NCBI GenBank assembly: GCA_963693305.1
Contig: OY855913.1
Coordinates: 12,705,701 to 12,769,700, forward strand
Source of the DNA: Meandrina meandrites
Lineage: Eukaryota; Cnidaria; Anthozoa; Scleractinia; Meandrinidae
DNA length: 64,000 nucleotides
Direction: 5' to 3'
Shown: positions 44,426-58,629 of the stretch, piece by piece
Numbering within the stretch: the first letter of the stretch is position 1
Layout: each line of letters begins with the position of its first letter
Notes under the pieces: model-generated
The model's input: only the letters and a program-made list of their open reading frames with translations
The model's database searches: none
Told to the model about the DNA's origin: nothing
Program-made: the position numbers and the translations under genes

Positions 44426-44470
44426 CGTTTCCTATCAGCATTAGACTTTCAACTAATGTAATATATTTTC

Positions 44471-47400
44471 CTCGAATTTTAATAGGTTTATATTTGAGTT
44501 TTACAAATGTTTGAACGTAATTTAGCTATTTTATTTTATTTTGGGGGTGGAATAATAAATCCCTTATTCGATGATTTAACATATAATACGAGCGGACATC
44601 TTGCTCATTGCTCGTATTTTTCCTCGCCCCTTCGCGGCTCGGAAAAATACTACGCAACTCGCAAAATATCCTCGCGTATTATCAGTTGTTAAACCATCGA
44701 ATAAGGTGATAAGGTGTATGGATTCAACGCAGCTAAAACGATTGACGCTTTGAAAAAGTTACCCAATTAAACAATTTCTTGAAATAAACACCACAATACG
44801 CGTTCGATCTGTAGTGCTGCAGTCAGTGATCCTGATGCGCTTCGATCGTACCTGGACTGATATAAATGGCAGGTTCTCATGCCACTTCTTTATTTACAGA
44901 GGGTAGCACTTAATAGCTATTAAGCTAATAAACCTGTGGCCCTCCTATTTACAATTATTAAAAAACTAAGATATACAATAATATATAACAAACGAAATTA
45001 TTAATCACAAAACTAATTAAAAACTGTTCTGAAAAGGATAATCTTAAATTAAAATGGCCAATAAAATGTGTTGTAATATATAAGAAACGAAATTATTAAT
45101 CACAAAACTAATTAAAAACTATTTGAAAAACGATATAAATCTTACATTAAAAATGGTCAATAAAATGCTGTTTTCTTAAAATTGAACTGGAAAAACTATT
45201 TCGAAAACTGTTAGGTGAAGGTTTTTTCCTTAGCTCAAGTGGCAGACTGTTCCATGCATGCTTGGCAAGTTAGAACTGCAAAGGTTCTTCCTCCTTCAGT
45301 TTGTCCTTTAAAAGAAGGGCAAAGTAAACTGTAGTTCGAATATCTCGTGTACCTACCATGCATACTACTATTTAACCTTAGACTTTCTTGAAGATATGAA
45401 GGCAAGAAAACTAGAACCCTTTTGTATGCAATTGCACATCTTGTCACTTTTGCATCTTCATAAAACGGAAGCCATTTGAGACAGTTAAATAGTGGAACAG
45501 AAGGGGCCATTCTGTCGGCGTTCAGAATTATTCTCGCAGCTCTCTTTTGTAGCTTCAGTACCCTACCAAGATTATCCTTGTTACATGTTGTCCAAATGAC
45601 ATTGACGTAATCAAATACAGGCTTTATCATACTATTATAGTACAATATTCTTTGCTTGTGAGCCGGGAAGCATACTCCTGATCTTCTTTAGGAGACCAAT
45701 ACGTTGAGAAAGTTTTTTGCATACACTATCTACATGCCACGAAAAAGATAAGTCCTGATCAATTTCTAGCCCTAATAATTTAGCACTACAGACATTGGTT
45801 AGCTTAGTGCTCCCGATAGAGACTTCTGGTGCATAGTCGATCTTGCTCGAAAGACGCTTTCCCGTGACAACCAAAACCTTAGTTTTCTTTTCATTAAGCG
45901 GTAACTTGTTTGCTGACGCCCAGCTTACCACCTCCGACACAGCCATATTTAGTGAGTCCTGCAGCTTTGACATCTTTCGAAAATCTGCGTACGAAGTAAC
46001 TGTCGTATCGTCCGCATACAAATCAATATCGGATGAACTAACATGCAAGGTCAAGTCGTTTATGAAGACAATAAACAACAAAGGGCCTAATATGCTGCCT
46101 TGGGGGCCCGGGGGGGGTACTCCCCTAAATTTCGGATAGGGGTGTGCCGCGAACGTTCTCAAACCCTGACCCTATTTAAGGATAAAGAAAACGAAAATTA
46201 ATACCCTTTCTAAGGCCCAAACCTGAAAATTGACACCCTATTCAAGGGGAAGAGAAGCATTGCGTGACGACTCAAATAACGGCTAACCGCGCACGGCAAA
46301 GCTCAAATCTTTCAAAATCGCTTCAGTTTTAACAGACCATTTTTTTTTTTTCGTTTAGCTGGGCGTTTATTTGAGCTGATAGAATTTAGGTACCCTATCT
46401 AAGGATCACACCGGGAACACAATGCCAAAAGGAACAAAAGTGATACCCTATTTAAGGACCGAGAACCTCAAAAAACATACCCTATCTCGCGGCACATACC
46501 TATATAGCCCATATATGGGAGTACCCCCCCCCCCCCCCCGGGCTTGGGGGACTCCGTGCCTCACAGTTGTCATGTCAGACATTGTCCCTGCCAAGTGACA
46601 CCAGTTGACGCCGATCGGATAGATAAGACTTGAACCACGCTAGCGACGACCCATCAACACCATAAGCATTGAGCTTGTCGTGGAGAATGGCGTGATCAAC
46701 CATGTCAAATGCTTTACAATAGTCAACAAGGACTAAACCACAAACTTTATTACCATATAGTTTAAACAACAGTTCGTCAATAATCCGTATCAGGGCAGTC
46801 TCGGTACCATGGCGTTTCCGAAAACCAGATTGGCGAGGATAGATCAAACTATTATCTGTCAGGTAGTTATACAGAGCATCATGGATGTGCCGTTCAATTA
46901 CCTTGGATAACACAGGTAGAACCGAGATTGGACGAAAATTGGATACATCATCAAGGTCCCCTCCCTTGTGTAGTGGCGTTACTTTAGCGGTCTTCCAGCG
47001 ACTTGGAAACACACCAACCTGAAATGAGTAATTGATCAGTCGTGCTACTCAAGGGGCGATCACTGAAGCAGTTATTTTTAAAAAAAACGGGCACTGATGC
47101 TAATCTTCATAAGATAGGATACCACCTGAGTCGTTGAAATTGGAGGGACTTTGAATGAAACGTTAGGATCATTTCTAGACTGTACAAAGTTCAACAGCTT
47201 GTCGATATTATGGGCAACGTCAGGCATTGTCAATCTCAAACGATCAGCAATAGTTGAAAAGTTGTTATGGTCTACATTGTGGACAGCGAGCTGTCTTTGC
47301 TTCGAGACTCAGGGAGCGTATATTATAAAGCTATCTTTACCTTCTGAATACACATCATTGGTATCCTAACCAAATTTCCCAATAATACCTTATCACGCAC

Positions 47401-48010
47401 ATGATAACTGACAATTTCACCTCTTAGCCACATGAATGACAGGCGAACACATTTGGCCTTACTCTGAGCCTGAAGCTCAGAAGGTCGGCAAGATCAGGCT
47501 ATTGCCTACGATCTGGCCAACGGCAAGGAGAACGATCAAACATGTTTTGATCTCCGACAACGCCCAGGACTTGTGGGATGCGCAGTTTGACAGGCTTGTA
47601 CTTTGTTAACGGCAGCGAAAAATCGCGGGATTTCAAATGTTTTCAAAGCCTTGATTGTTGCAAAGCACTATTTCCATCTAATGAAAGTCTAAGTTTGCTG
47701 TTTTCAGCCCATTATAACGGGACTAGAAAAGTGCGCACTCTCAGTCAGAACTCCCTTACTAGCAAACTTATCACAGCGACTAAATATGCTAATATTCCCA
47801 AGGGATTTCAGAGGTGGCCGAGTGGTAATCGCAGCGCGCAGCGAACACAGCAACGTCATCAGAGGTCGAGGGTTCGAATCACACTATAAGAGTTATTCTA
47901 CAACTGGCTTGGGGGCCGAATAACTTCTCCCCGGGTGTTAGTTCGATCTTTTCTTCTTTTTTTTTCGTTTCCTATCAGCATTAGACTTTCAACTAATGTA
48001 ATATATTTTC
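44471..48010. repeat. Tandem array, unit 2
   Basis: Length 3,540, 16 C's. The only substitution I noticed against unit 1 is A at 44574. Confidence 0.97.
45235..47012 (-). pseudogene. LINE reverse transcriptase, unit 2
   Basis: Same protein fragments and defects as unit 1, including the extra base that closes the frame after LVSL. Confidence 0.9.
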
Positions 48011-51000
48011 CTCGAATTTTAATAGGTTTATATTTGAGTTTTACAAATGTTTGAACGTAATTTAGCTATTTTATTTTATTTTGGGGGTGGAATAATAAAT
48101 CCCTTATTCGATGGTTTAACATATAATACGAGCGGACATCTTGCTCATTGCTCGTATTTTTCCTCGCCCCTTCGCGGCTCGGAAAAATACTACGCAACTC
48201 GCAAAATATCCTCGCGTATTATCAGTTGTTAAACCATCGAATAAGGTGATAAGGTGTATGGATTCAACGCAGCTAAAACGATTGACGCTTTGAAAAAGTT
48301 ACCCAATTAAACAATTTCTTGAAATAAACACCACAATACGCGTTCGATCTGTAGTGCTGCAGTCAGTGATCCTGATGCGCTTCGATCGTACCTGGACTGA
48401 TATAAATGGCAGGTTCTCATGCCACTTCTTTATTTACAGAGGGTAGCACTTAATAGCTATTAAGCTAATAAACCTGTGGCCCTCCTATTTACAATTATTA
48501 AAAAACTAAGATATACAATAATATATAACAAACGAAATTATTAATCACAAAACTAATTAAAAACTGTTCTGAAAAGGATAATCTTAAATTAAAATGGCCA
48601 ATAAAATGTGTTGTAATATATAAGAAACGAAATTATTAATCACAAAACTAATTAAAAACTATTTGAAAAACGATATAAATCTTACATTAAAAATGGTCAA
48701 TAAAATGCTGTTTTCTTAAAATTGAACTGGAAAAACTATTTCGAAAACTGTTAGGTGAAGGTTTTTTCCTTAGCTCAAGTGGCAGACTGTTCCATGCATG
48801 CTTGGCAAGTTAGAACTGCAAAGGTTCTTCCTCCTTCAGTTTGTCCTTTAAAAGAAGGGCAAAGTAAACTGTAGTTCGAATATCTCGTGTACCTACCATG
48901 CATACTACTATTTAACCTTAGACTTTCTTGAAGATATGAAGGCAAGAAAACTAGAACCCTTTTGTATGCAATTGCACATCTTGTCACTTTTGCATCTTCA
49001 TAAAACGGAAGCCATTTGAGACAGTTAAATAGTGGAACAGAAGGGGCCATTCTGTCGGCGTTCAGAATTATTCTCGCAGCTCTCTTTTGTAGCTTCAGTA
49101 CCCTACCAAGATTATCCTTGTTACATGTTGTCCAAATGACATTGACGTAATCAAATACAGGCTTTATCATACTATTATAGTACAATATTCTTTGCTTGTG
49201 AGCCGGGAAGCATACTCCTGATCTTCTTTAGGAGACCAATACGTTGAGAAAGTTTTTTGCATACACTATCTACATGCCACGAAAAAGATAAGTCCTGATC
49301 AATTTCTAGCCCTAATAATTTAGCACTACAGACATTGGTTAGCTTAGTGCTCCCGATAGAGACTTCTGGTGCATAGTCGATCTTGCTCGAAAGACGCTTT
49401 CCCGTGACAACCAAAACCTTAGTTTTCTTTTCATTAAGCGGTAACTTGTTTGCTGACGCCCAGCTTACCACCTCCGACACAGCCATATTTAGTGAGTCCT
49501 GCAGCTTTGACATCTTTCGAAAATCTGCGTACGAAGTAACTGTCGTATCGTCCGCATACAAATCAATATCGGATGAACTAACATGCAAGGTCAAGTCGTT
49601 TATGAAGACAATAAACAACAAAGGGCCTAATATGCTGCCTTGGGGGCCCGGGGGGGGTACTCCCCTAAATTTCGGATAGGGGTGTGCCGCGAACGTTCTC
49701 AAACCCTGACCCTATTTAAGGATAAAGAAAACGAAAATTAATACCCTTTCTAAGGCCCAAACCTGAAAATTGACACCCTATTCAAGGGGAAGAGAAGCAT
49801 TGCGTGACGACTCAAATAACGGCTAACCGCGCACGGCAAAGCTCAAATCTTTCAAAATCGCTTCAGTTTTAACAGACCATTTTTTTTTTTTCGTTTAGCT
49901 GGGCGTTTATTTGAGCTGATAGAATTTAGGTACCCTATCTAAGGATCACACCGGGAACACAATGCCAAAAGGAACAAAAGTGATACCCTATTTAAGGACC
50001 GAGAACCTCAAAAAACATACCCTATCTCGCGGCACATACCTATATAGCCCATATATGGGAGTACCCCCCCCCCCCCCGGGCTTGGGGGACTCCGTGCCTC
50101 ACAGTTGTCATGTCAGACATTGTCCCTGCCAAGTGACACCAGTTGACGCCGATCGGATAGATAAGACTTGAACCACGCTAGCGACGACCCATCAACACCA
50201 TAAGCATTGAGCTTGTCGTGGAGAATGGCGTGATCAACCATGTCAAATGCTTTACAATAGTCAACAAGGACTAAACCACAAACTTTATTACCATATAGTT
50301 TAAACAACAGTTCGTCAATAATCCGTATCAGGGCAGTCTCGGTACCATGGCGTTTCCGAAAACCAGATTGGCGAGGATAGATCAAACTATTATCTGTCAG
50401 GTAGTTATACAGAGCATCATGGATGTGCCGTTCAATTACCTTGGATAACACAGGTAGAACCGAGATTGGACGAAAATTGGATACATCATCAAGGTCCCCT
50501 CCCTTGTGTAGTGGCGTTACTTTAGCGGTCTTCCAGCGACTTGGAAACACACCAACCTGAAATGAGTAATTGATCAGTCGTGCTACTCAAGGGGCGATCA
50601 CTGAAGCAGTTATTTTTAAAAAAAACGGGCACTGATGCTAATCTTCATAAGATAGGATACCACCTGAGTCGTTGAAATTGGAGGGACTTTGAATGAAACG
50701 TTAGGATCATTTCTAGACTGTACAAAGTTCAACAGCTTGTCGATATTATGGGCAACGTCAGGCATTGTCAATCTCAAACGATCAGCAATAGTTGAAAAGT
50801 TGTTATGGTCTACATTGTGGACAGCGAGCTGTCTTTGCTTCGAGACTCAGGGAGCGTATATTATAAAGCTATCTTTACCTTCTGAATACACATCATTGGT
50901 ATCCTAACCAAATTTCCCAATAATACCTTATCACGCACATGATAACTGACAATTTCACCTCTTAGCCACATGAATGACAGGCGAACACATTTGGCCTTAC

Positions 51001-51548
51001 TCTGAGCCTGAAGCTCAGAAGGTCGGCAAGATCAGGCTATTGCCTACGATCTGGCCAACGGCAAGGAGAACGATCAAACATGTTTTGATCTCCGACAACG
51101 CCCAGGACTTGTGGGATGCGCAGTTTGACAGGCTTGTACTTTGTTAACGGCAGCGAAAAATCGCGGGATTTCAAATGTTTTCAAAGCCTTGATTGTTGCA
51201 AAGCACTATTTCCATCTAATGAAAGTCTAAGTTTGCTGTTTTCAGCCCATTATAACGGGACTAGAAAAGTGCGCACTCTCAGTCAGAACTCCCTTACTAG
51301 CAAACTTATCACAGCGACTAAATATGCTAATATTCCCAAGGGATTTCAGAGGTGGCCGAGTGGTAATCGCAGCGCGCAGCGAACACAGCAACGTCATCAG
51401 AGGTCGAGGGTTCGAATCACACTATAAGAGTTATTCTACAACTGGCTTGGGGGCCGAATAACTTCTCCCCGGGTGTTAGTTCGATCTTTTCTTCTTTTTT
51501 TTTCGTTTCCTATCAGCATTAGACTTTCAACTAATGTAATATATTTTC
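48011..51548. repeat. Tandem array, unit 3
   Basis: Length 3,538, 14 C's. No private substitution noticed. Confidence 0.97.
48775..50550 (-). pseudogene. LINE reverse transcriptase, unit 3
   Basis: Same fragments and defects as units 1 and 2. Confidence 0.9.
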
Positions 51549-54500
51549 CTCGAATTTTAATAGGTTTATATTTGAGTTTTACAAATGTTTGAACGTAATT
51601 TAGCTATTTTATTTTATTTTGGGGGTGGAATAATAAATCCCTTATTCGATGGTTTAACATATAATACGAGCGGACATCTTGCTCATTGCTCGTATTTTTC
51701 CTCGCCCCTTCGCGGCTCGGAAAAATACTACGCAACTCGCAAAATATCCTCGCGTATTATCAGTTGTTAAACCATCGAATAAGGTGATAAGGTGTATGGA
51801 TTCAACGCAGCTAAAACGATTGACGCTTTGAAAAAGTTACCCAATTAAACAATTTCTTGAAATAAACACCACAATACGCGTTCGATCTGTAGTGCTGCAG
51901 TCAGTGATCCTGATGCGCTTCGATCGTACCTGGACTGATATAAATGGCAGGTTCTCATGCCACTTCTTTATTTACAGAGGGTAGCACTTAATAGCTATTA
52001 AGCTAATAAACCTGTGGCCCTCCTATTTACAATTATTAAAAAACTAAGATATACAATAATATATAACAAACGAAATTATTAATCACAAAACTAATTAAAA
52101 ACTGTTCTGAAAAGGATAATCTTAAATTAAAATGGCCAATAAAATGTGTTGTAATATATAAGAAACGAAATTATTAATCACAAAACTAATTAAAAACTAT
52201 TTGAAAAACGATATAAATCTTACATTAAAAATGGTCAATAAAATGCTGTTTTCTTAAAATTGAACTGGAAAAACTATTTCGAAAACTGTTAGGTGAAGGT
52301 TTTTTCCTTAGCTCAAGTGGCAGACTGTTCCATGCATGCTTGGCAAGTTAGAACTGCAAAGGTTCTTCCTCCTTCAGTTTGTCCTTTAAAAGAAGGGCAA
52401 AGTAAACTGTAGTTCGAATATCTCGTGTACCTACCATGCATACTACTATTTAACCTTAGACTTTCTTGAAGATATGAAGGCAAGAAAACTAGAACCCTTT
52501 TGTATGCAATTGCACATCTTGTCACTTTTGCATCTTCATAAAACGGAAGCCATTTGAGACAGTTAAATAGTGGAACAGAAGGGGCCATTCTGTCGGCGTT
52601 CAGAATTATTCTCGCAGCTCTCTTTTGTAGCTTCAGTACCCTACCAAGATTATCCTTGTTACATGTTGTCCAAATGACATTGACGTAATCAAATACAGGC
52701 TTTATCATACTATTATAGTACAATATTCTTTGCTTGTGAGCCGGGAAGCATACTCCTGATCTTCTTTAGGAGACCAATACGTTGAGAAAGTTTTTTGCAT
52801 ACACTATCTACATGCCACGAAAAAGATAAGTCCTGATCAATTTCTAGCCCTAATAATTTAGCACTACAGACATTGGTTAGCTTAGTGCTCCCGATAGAGA
52901 CTTCTGGTGCATAGTCGATCTTGCTCGAAAGACGCTTTCCCGTGACAACCAAAACCTTAGTTTTCTTTTCATTAAGCGGTAACTTGTTTGCTGACGCCCA
53001 GCTTACCACCTCCGACACAGCCATATTTAGTGAGTCCTGCAGCTTTGACATCTTTCGAAAATCTGCGTACGAAGTAACTGTCGTATCGTCCGCATACAAA
53101 TCAATATCGGATGAACTAACATGCAAGGTCAAGTCGTTTATGAAGACAATAAACAACAAAGGGCCTAATATGCTGCCTTGGGGGCCCGGGGGGGGTACTC
53201 CCCTAAATTTCGGATAGGGGTGTGCCGCGAACGTTCTCAAACCCTGACCCTATTTAAGGATAAAGAAAACGAAAATTAATACCCTTTCTAAGGCCCAAAC
53301 CTGAAAATTGACACCCTATTCAAGGGGAAGAGAAGCATTGCGTGACGACTCAAATAACGGCTAACCGCGCACGGCAAAGCTCAAATCTTTCAAAATCGCT
53401 TCAGTTTTAACAGACCATTTTTTTTTTTTCGTTTAGCTGGGCGTTTATTTGAGCTGATAGAATTTAGGTACCCTATCTAAGGATCACACCGGGAACACAA
53501 TGCCAAAAGGAACAAAAGTGATACCCTATTTAAGGACCGAGAACCTCAAAAAACATACCCTATCTCGCGGCACATACCTATATAGCCCATATATGGGAGT
53601 ACCCCCCCCCCCCCCCCCCGGGCTTGGGGGACTCCGTGCCTCACAGTTGTCATGTCAGACATTGTCCCTGCCAGTGACACCAGTTGACGCCGATCGGATA
53701 GATAAGACTTGAACCACGCTAGCGACGACCCATCAACACCATAAGCATTGAGCTTGTCGTGGAGAATGGCGTGATCAACCATGTCAAATGCTTTACAATA
53801 GTCAACAAGGACTAAACCACAAACTTTATTACCATATAGTTTAAACAACAGTTCGTCAATAATCCGTATCAGGGCAGTCTCGGTACCATGGCGTTTCCGA
53901 AAACCAGATTGGCGAGGATAGATCAAACTATTATCTGTCAGGTAGTTATACAGAGCATCATGGATGTGCCGTTCAATTACCTTGGATAACACAGGTAGAA
54001 CCGAGATTGGACGAAAATTGGATACATCATCAAGGTCCCCTCCCTTGTGTAGTGGCGTTACTTTAGCGGTCTTCCAGCGACTTGGAAACACACCAACCTG
54101 AAATGAGTAATTGATCAGTCGTGCTACTCAAGGGGCGATCACTGAAGCAGTTATTTTTAAAAAAAACGGGCACTGATGCTAATCTTCATAAGATAGGATA
54201 CCACCTGAGTCGTTGAAATTGGAGGGACTTTGAATGAAACGTTAGGATCATTTCTAGACTGTACAAAGTTCAACAGCTTGTCGATATTATGGGCAACGTC
54301 AGGCATTGTCAATCTCAAACGATCAGCAATAGTTGAAAAGTTGTTATGGTCTACATTGTGGACAGCGAGCTGTCTTTGCTTCGAGACTCAGGGAGCGTAT
54401 ATTATAAAGCTATCTTTACCTTCTGAATACACATCATTGGTATCCTAACCAAATTTCCCAATAATACCTTATCACGCACATGATAACTGACAATTTCACC

Positions 54501-55089
54501 TCTTAGCCACATGAATGACAGGCGAACACATTTGGCCTTACTCTGAGCCTGAAGCTCAGAAGGTCGGCAAGATCAGGCTATTGCCTACGATCTGGCCAAC
54601 GGCAAGGAGAACGATCAAACATGTTTTGATCTCCGACAACGCCCAGGACTTGTGGGATGCGCAGTTTGACAGGCTTGTACTTTGTTAACGGCAGCGAAAA
54701 ATCGCGGGATTTCAAATGTTTTCAAAGCCTTGATTGTTGCAAAGCACTATTTCCATCTAATGAAAGTCTAAGTTTGCTGTTTTCAGCCCATTATAACGGG
54801 ACTAGAAAAGTGCGCACTCTCAGTCAGAACTCCCTTACTAGCAAACTTATCACAGCGACCAAATATGCTAATATTCCCAAGGGATTTCAGAGGTGGCCGA
54901 GTGGTAATCGCAGCGCGCAGCGAACACAGCAACGTCATCAGAGGTCGAGGGTTCGAATCACACTATAAGAGTTATTCTACAACTGGCTTGGGGGCCGAAT
55001 AACTTCTCCCCGGGTGTTAGTTCGATCTTTTCTTCTTTTTTTTTCGTTTCCTATCAGCATTAGACTTTCAACTAATGTAATATATTTTC
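51549..55089. repeat. Tandem array, unit 4
   Basis: Length 3,541, 18 C's. It shares with unit 5 a one-base deletion at about 53673 and C instead of T at 54860. Confidence 0.97.
52313..54091 (-). pseudogene. LINE reverse transcriptase, unit 4, frame open up to the MITE
   Basis: The one-base difference at about 53673 keeps the RT frame open through TVRHGVPQ to the MITE junction, unlike units 1-3 and 6. The copy is still broken by the MITE and by the later frame change. Confidence 0.9.
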
Positions 55090-58000
55090 CTCGAATTTTA
55101 ATAGGTTTATATTTGAGTTTTACAAATGTTTGAACGTAATTTAGCTATTTTATTTTATTTTGGGGGTGGAATAATAAATCCCTTATTCGATGGTTTAACA
55201 TATAATACGAGCGGACATCTTGCTCATTGCTCGTATTTTTCCTCGCCCCTTCGCGGCTCGGAAAAATACTACGCAACTCGCAAAATATCCTCGCGTATTA
55301 TCAGTTGTTAAACCATCGAATAAGGTGATAAGGTGTATGGATTCAACGCAGCTAAAACGATTGACGCTTTGAAAAAGTTACCCAATTAAACAATTTCTTG
55401 AAATAAACACCACAATACGCGTTCGATCTGTAGTGCTGCAGTCAGTGATCCTGATGCGCTTCGATCGTACCTGGACTGATATAAATGGCAGGTTCTCATG
55501 CCACTTCTTTATTTACAGAGGGTAGCACTTAATAGCTATTAAGCTAATAAACCTGTGGCCCTCCTATTTACAATTATTAAAAAACTAAGATATACAATAA
55601 TATATAACAAACGAAATTATTAATCACAAAACTAATTAAAAACTGTTCTGAAAAGGATAATCTTAAATTAAAATGGCCAATAAAATGTGTTGTAATATAT
55701 AAGAAACGAAATTATTAATCACAAAACTAATTAAAAACTATTTGAAAAACGATATAAATCTTACATTAAAAATGGTCAATAAAATGCTGTTTTCTTAAAA
55801 TTGAACTGGAAAAACTATTTCGAAAACTGTTAGGTGAAGGTTTTTTCCTTAGCTCAAGTGGCAGACTGTTCCATGCATGCTTGGCAAGTTAGAACTGCAA
55901 AGGTTCTTCCTCCTTCAGTTTGTCCTTTAAAAGAAGGGCAAAGTAAACTGTAGTTCGAATATCTCGTGTACCTACCATGCATACTACTATTTAACCTTAG
56001 ACTTTCTTGAAGATATGAAGGCAAGAAAACTAGAACCCTTTTGTATGCAATTGCACATCTTGTCACTTTTGCATCTTCATAAAACGGAAGCCATTTGAGA
56101 CAGTTAAATAGTGGAACAGAAGGGGCCATTCTGTCGGCGTTCAGAATTATTCTCGCAGCTCTCTTTTGTAGCTTCAGTACCCTGCCAAGATTATCCTTGT
56201 TACATGTTGTCCAAATGACATTGACGTAATCAAATACAGGCTTTATCATACTATTATAGTACAATATTCTTTGCTTGTGAGCCGGGAAGCATACTCCTGA
56301 TCTTCTTTAGGAGACCAATACGTTGAGAAAGTTTTTTGCATACACTATCTACATGCCACGAAAAAGATAAGTCCTGATCAATTTCTAGCCCTAATAATTT
56401 AGCACTACAGACATTGGTTAGCTTAGTGCTCCCGATAGAGACTTCTGGTGCATAGTCGATCTTGCTCGAAAGACGCTTTCCCGTGACAACCAAAACCTTA
56501 GTTTTCTTTTCATTAAGCGGTAACTTGTTTGCTGACGCCCAGCTTACCACCTCCGACACAGCCATATTTAGTGAGTCCTGCAGCTTTGACATCTTTCGAA
56601 AATCTGCGTACGAAGTAACTGTCGTATCGTCCGCATACAAATCAATATCGGATGAACTAACATGCAAGGTCAAGTCGTTTATGAAGACAATAAACAACAA
56701 AGGGCCTAATATGCTGCCTTGGGGGCCCGGGGGGGGTACTCCCCTAAATTTCGGATAGGGGTGTGCCGCGAACGTTCTCAAACCCTGACCCTATTTAAGG
56801 ATAAAGAAAACGAAAATTAATACCCTTTCTAAGGCCCAAACCTGAAAATTGACACCCTATTCAAGGGGAAGAGAAGCATTGCGTGACGACTCAAATAACG
56901 GCTAACCGCGCACGGCAAAGCTCAAATCTTTCAAAATCGCTTCAGTTTTAACAGACCATTTTTTTTTTTTCGTTTAGCTGGGCGTTTATTTGAGCTGATA
57001 GAATTTAGGTACCCTATCTAAGGATCACACCGGGAACACAATGCCAAAAGGAACAAAAGTGATACCCTATTTAAGGACCGAGAACCTCAAAAAACATACC
57101 CTATCTCGCGGCACATACCTATATAGCCCATATATGGGAGTACCCCCCCCCCCCCCCCCGGGCTTGGGGGACTCCGTGCCTCACAGTTGTCATGTCAGAC
57201 ATTGTCCCTGCCAGTGACACCAGTTGACGCCGATCGGATAGATAAGACTTGAACCACGCTAGCGACGACCCATCAACACCATAAGCATTGAGCTTGTCGT
57301 GGAGAATGGCGTGATCAACCATGTCAAATGCTTTACAATAGTCAACAAGGACTAAACCACAAACTTTATTACCATATAGTTTAAACAACAGTTCGTCAAT
57401 AATCCGTATCAGGGCAGTCTCGGTACCATGGCGTTTCCGAAAACCAGATTGGCGAGGATAGATCAAACTATTATCTGTCAGGTAGTTATACAGAGCATCA
57501 TGGATGTGCCGTTCAATTACCTTGGATAACACAGGTAGAACCGAGATTGGACGAAAATTGGATACATCATCAAGGTCCCCTCCCTTGTGTAGTGGCGTTA
57601 CTTTAGCGGTCTTCCAGCGACTTGGAAACACACCAACCTGAAATGAGTAATTGATCAGTCGTGCTACTCAAGGGGCGATCACTGAAGCAGTTATTTTTAA
57701 AAAAAACGGGCACTGATGCTAATCTTCATAAGATAGGATACCACCTGAGTCGTTGAAATTGGAGGGACTTTGAATGAAACGTTAGGATCATTTCTAGACT
57801 GTACAAAGTTCAACAGCTTGTCGATATTATGGGCAACGTCAGGCATTGTCAATCTCAAACGATCAGCAATAGTTGAAAAGTTGTTATGGTCTACATTGTG
57901 GACAGCGAGCTGTCTTTGCTTCGAGACTCAGGGAGCGTATATTATAAAGCTATCTTTACCTTCTGAATACACATCATTGGTATCCTAACCAAATTTCCCA

Positions 58001-58629
58001 ATAATACCTTATCACGCACATGATAACTGACAATTTCACCTCTTAGCCACATGAATGACAGGCGAACACATTTGGCCTTACTCTGAGCCTGAAGCTCAGA
58101 AGGTCGGCAAGATCAGGCTATTGCCTACGATCTGGCCAACGGCAAGGAGAACGATCAAACATGTTTTGATCTCCGACAACGCCCAGGACTTGTGGGATGC
58201 GCAGTTTGACAGGCTTGTACTTTGTTAACGGCAGCGAAAAATCGCGGGATTTCAAATGTTTTCAAAGCCTTGATTGTTGCAAAGCACTATTTCCATCTAA
58301 TGAAAGTCTAAGTTTGCTGTTTTCAGCCCATTATAACGGGACTAGAAAAGTGCGCACTCTCAGTCAGAACTCCCTTACTAGCAAACTTATCACAGCGACC
58401 AAATATGCTAATATTCCCAAGGGATTTCAGAGGTGGCCGAGTGGTAATCGCAGCGCGCAGCGAACACAGCAACGTCATCAGAGGTCGAGGGTTCGAATCA
58501 CACTATAAGAGTTATTCTACAACTGGCTTGGGGGCCGAATAACTTCTCCCCGGGTGTTAGTTCGATCTTTTCTTCTTTTTTTTTCGTTTCCTATCAGCAT
58601 TAGACTTTCAACTAATGTAATATATTTTC
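55090..58629. repeat. Tandem array, unit 5
   Basis: Length 3,540, 17 C's. It shares the deletion (about 57213) and the C (58400) with unit 4, and has a private G at 56184. Confidence 0.97.
55854..57631 (-). pseudogene. LINE reverse transcriptase, unit 5, frame open up to the MITE
   Basis: As unit 4. The different C-run length (17 against 18) changes the reading frame inside the MITE part of the open frame. The private G at 56184 is within the C-terminal fragment and appears silent. Confidence 0.9.

Larger units (their letters stand above)
40932..44470. repeat. 3.54-kb tandem array, unit 1
   Basis: Unit start is set at CTCGAATTTTAATAGG, the first base shared with later units. Length 3,539. 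Contents in order: palindromic MITE (41024-41166), LINE 3' UTR and reverse transcriptase (about 41345-43770, minus) split by a 437-bp MITE (42567-43003), unique DNA, and a tRNA-like SINE (44271-44425). The poly-C tract has 15 C's. Confidence 0.97.

Noticed and set aside
47578..47889. 103-codon plus-strand open frame conserved in six units
   Set aside because: It has no known domain, ends inside the tRNA-like SINE, and its identity between units comes from recent duplication, not selection.
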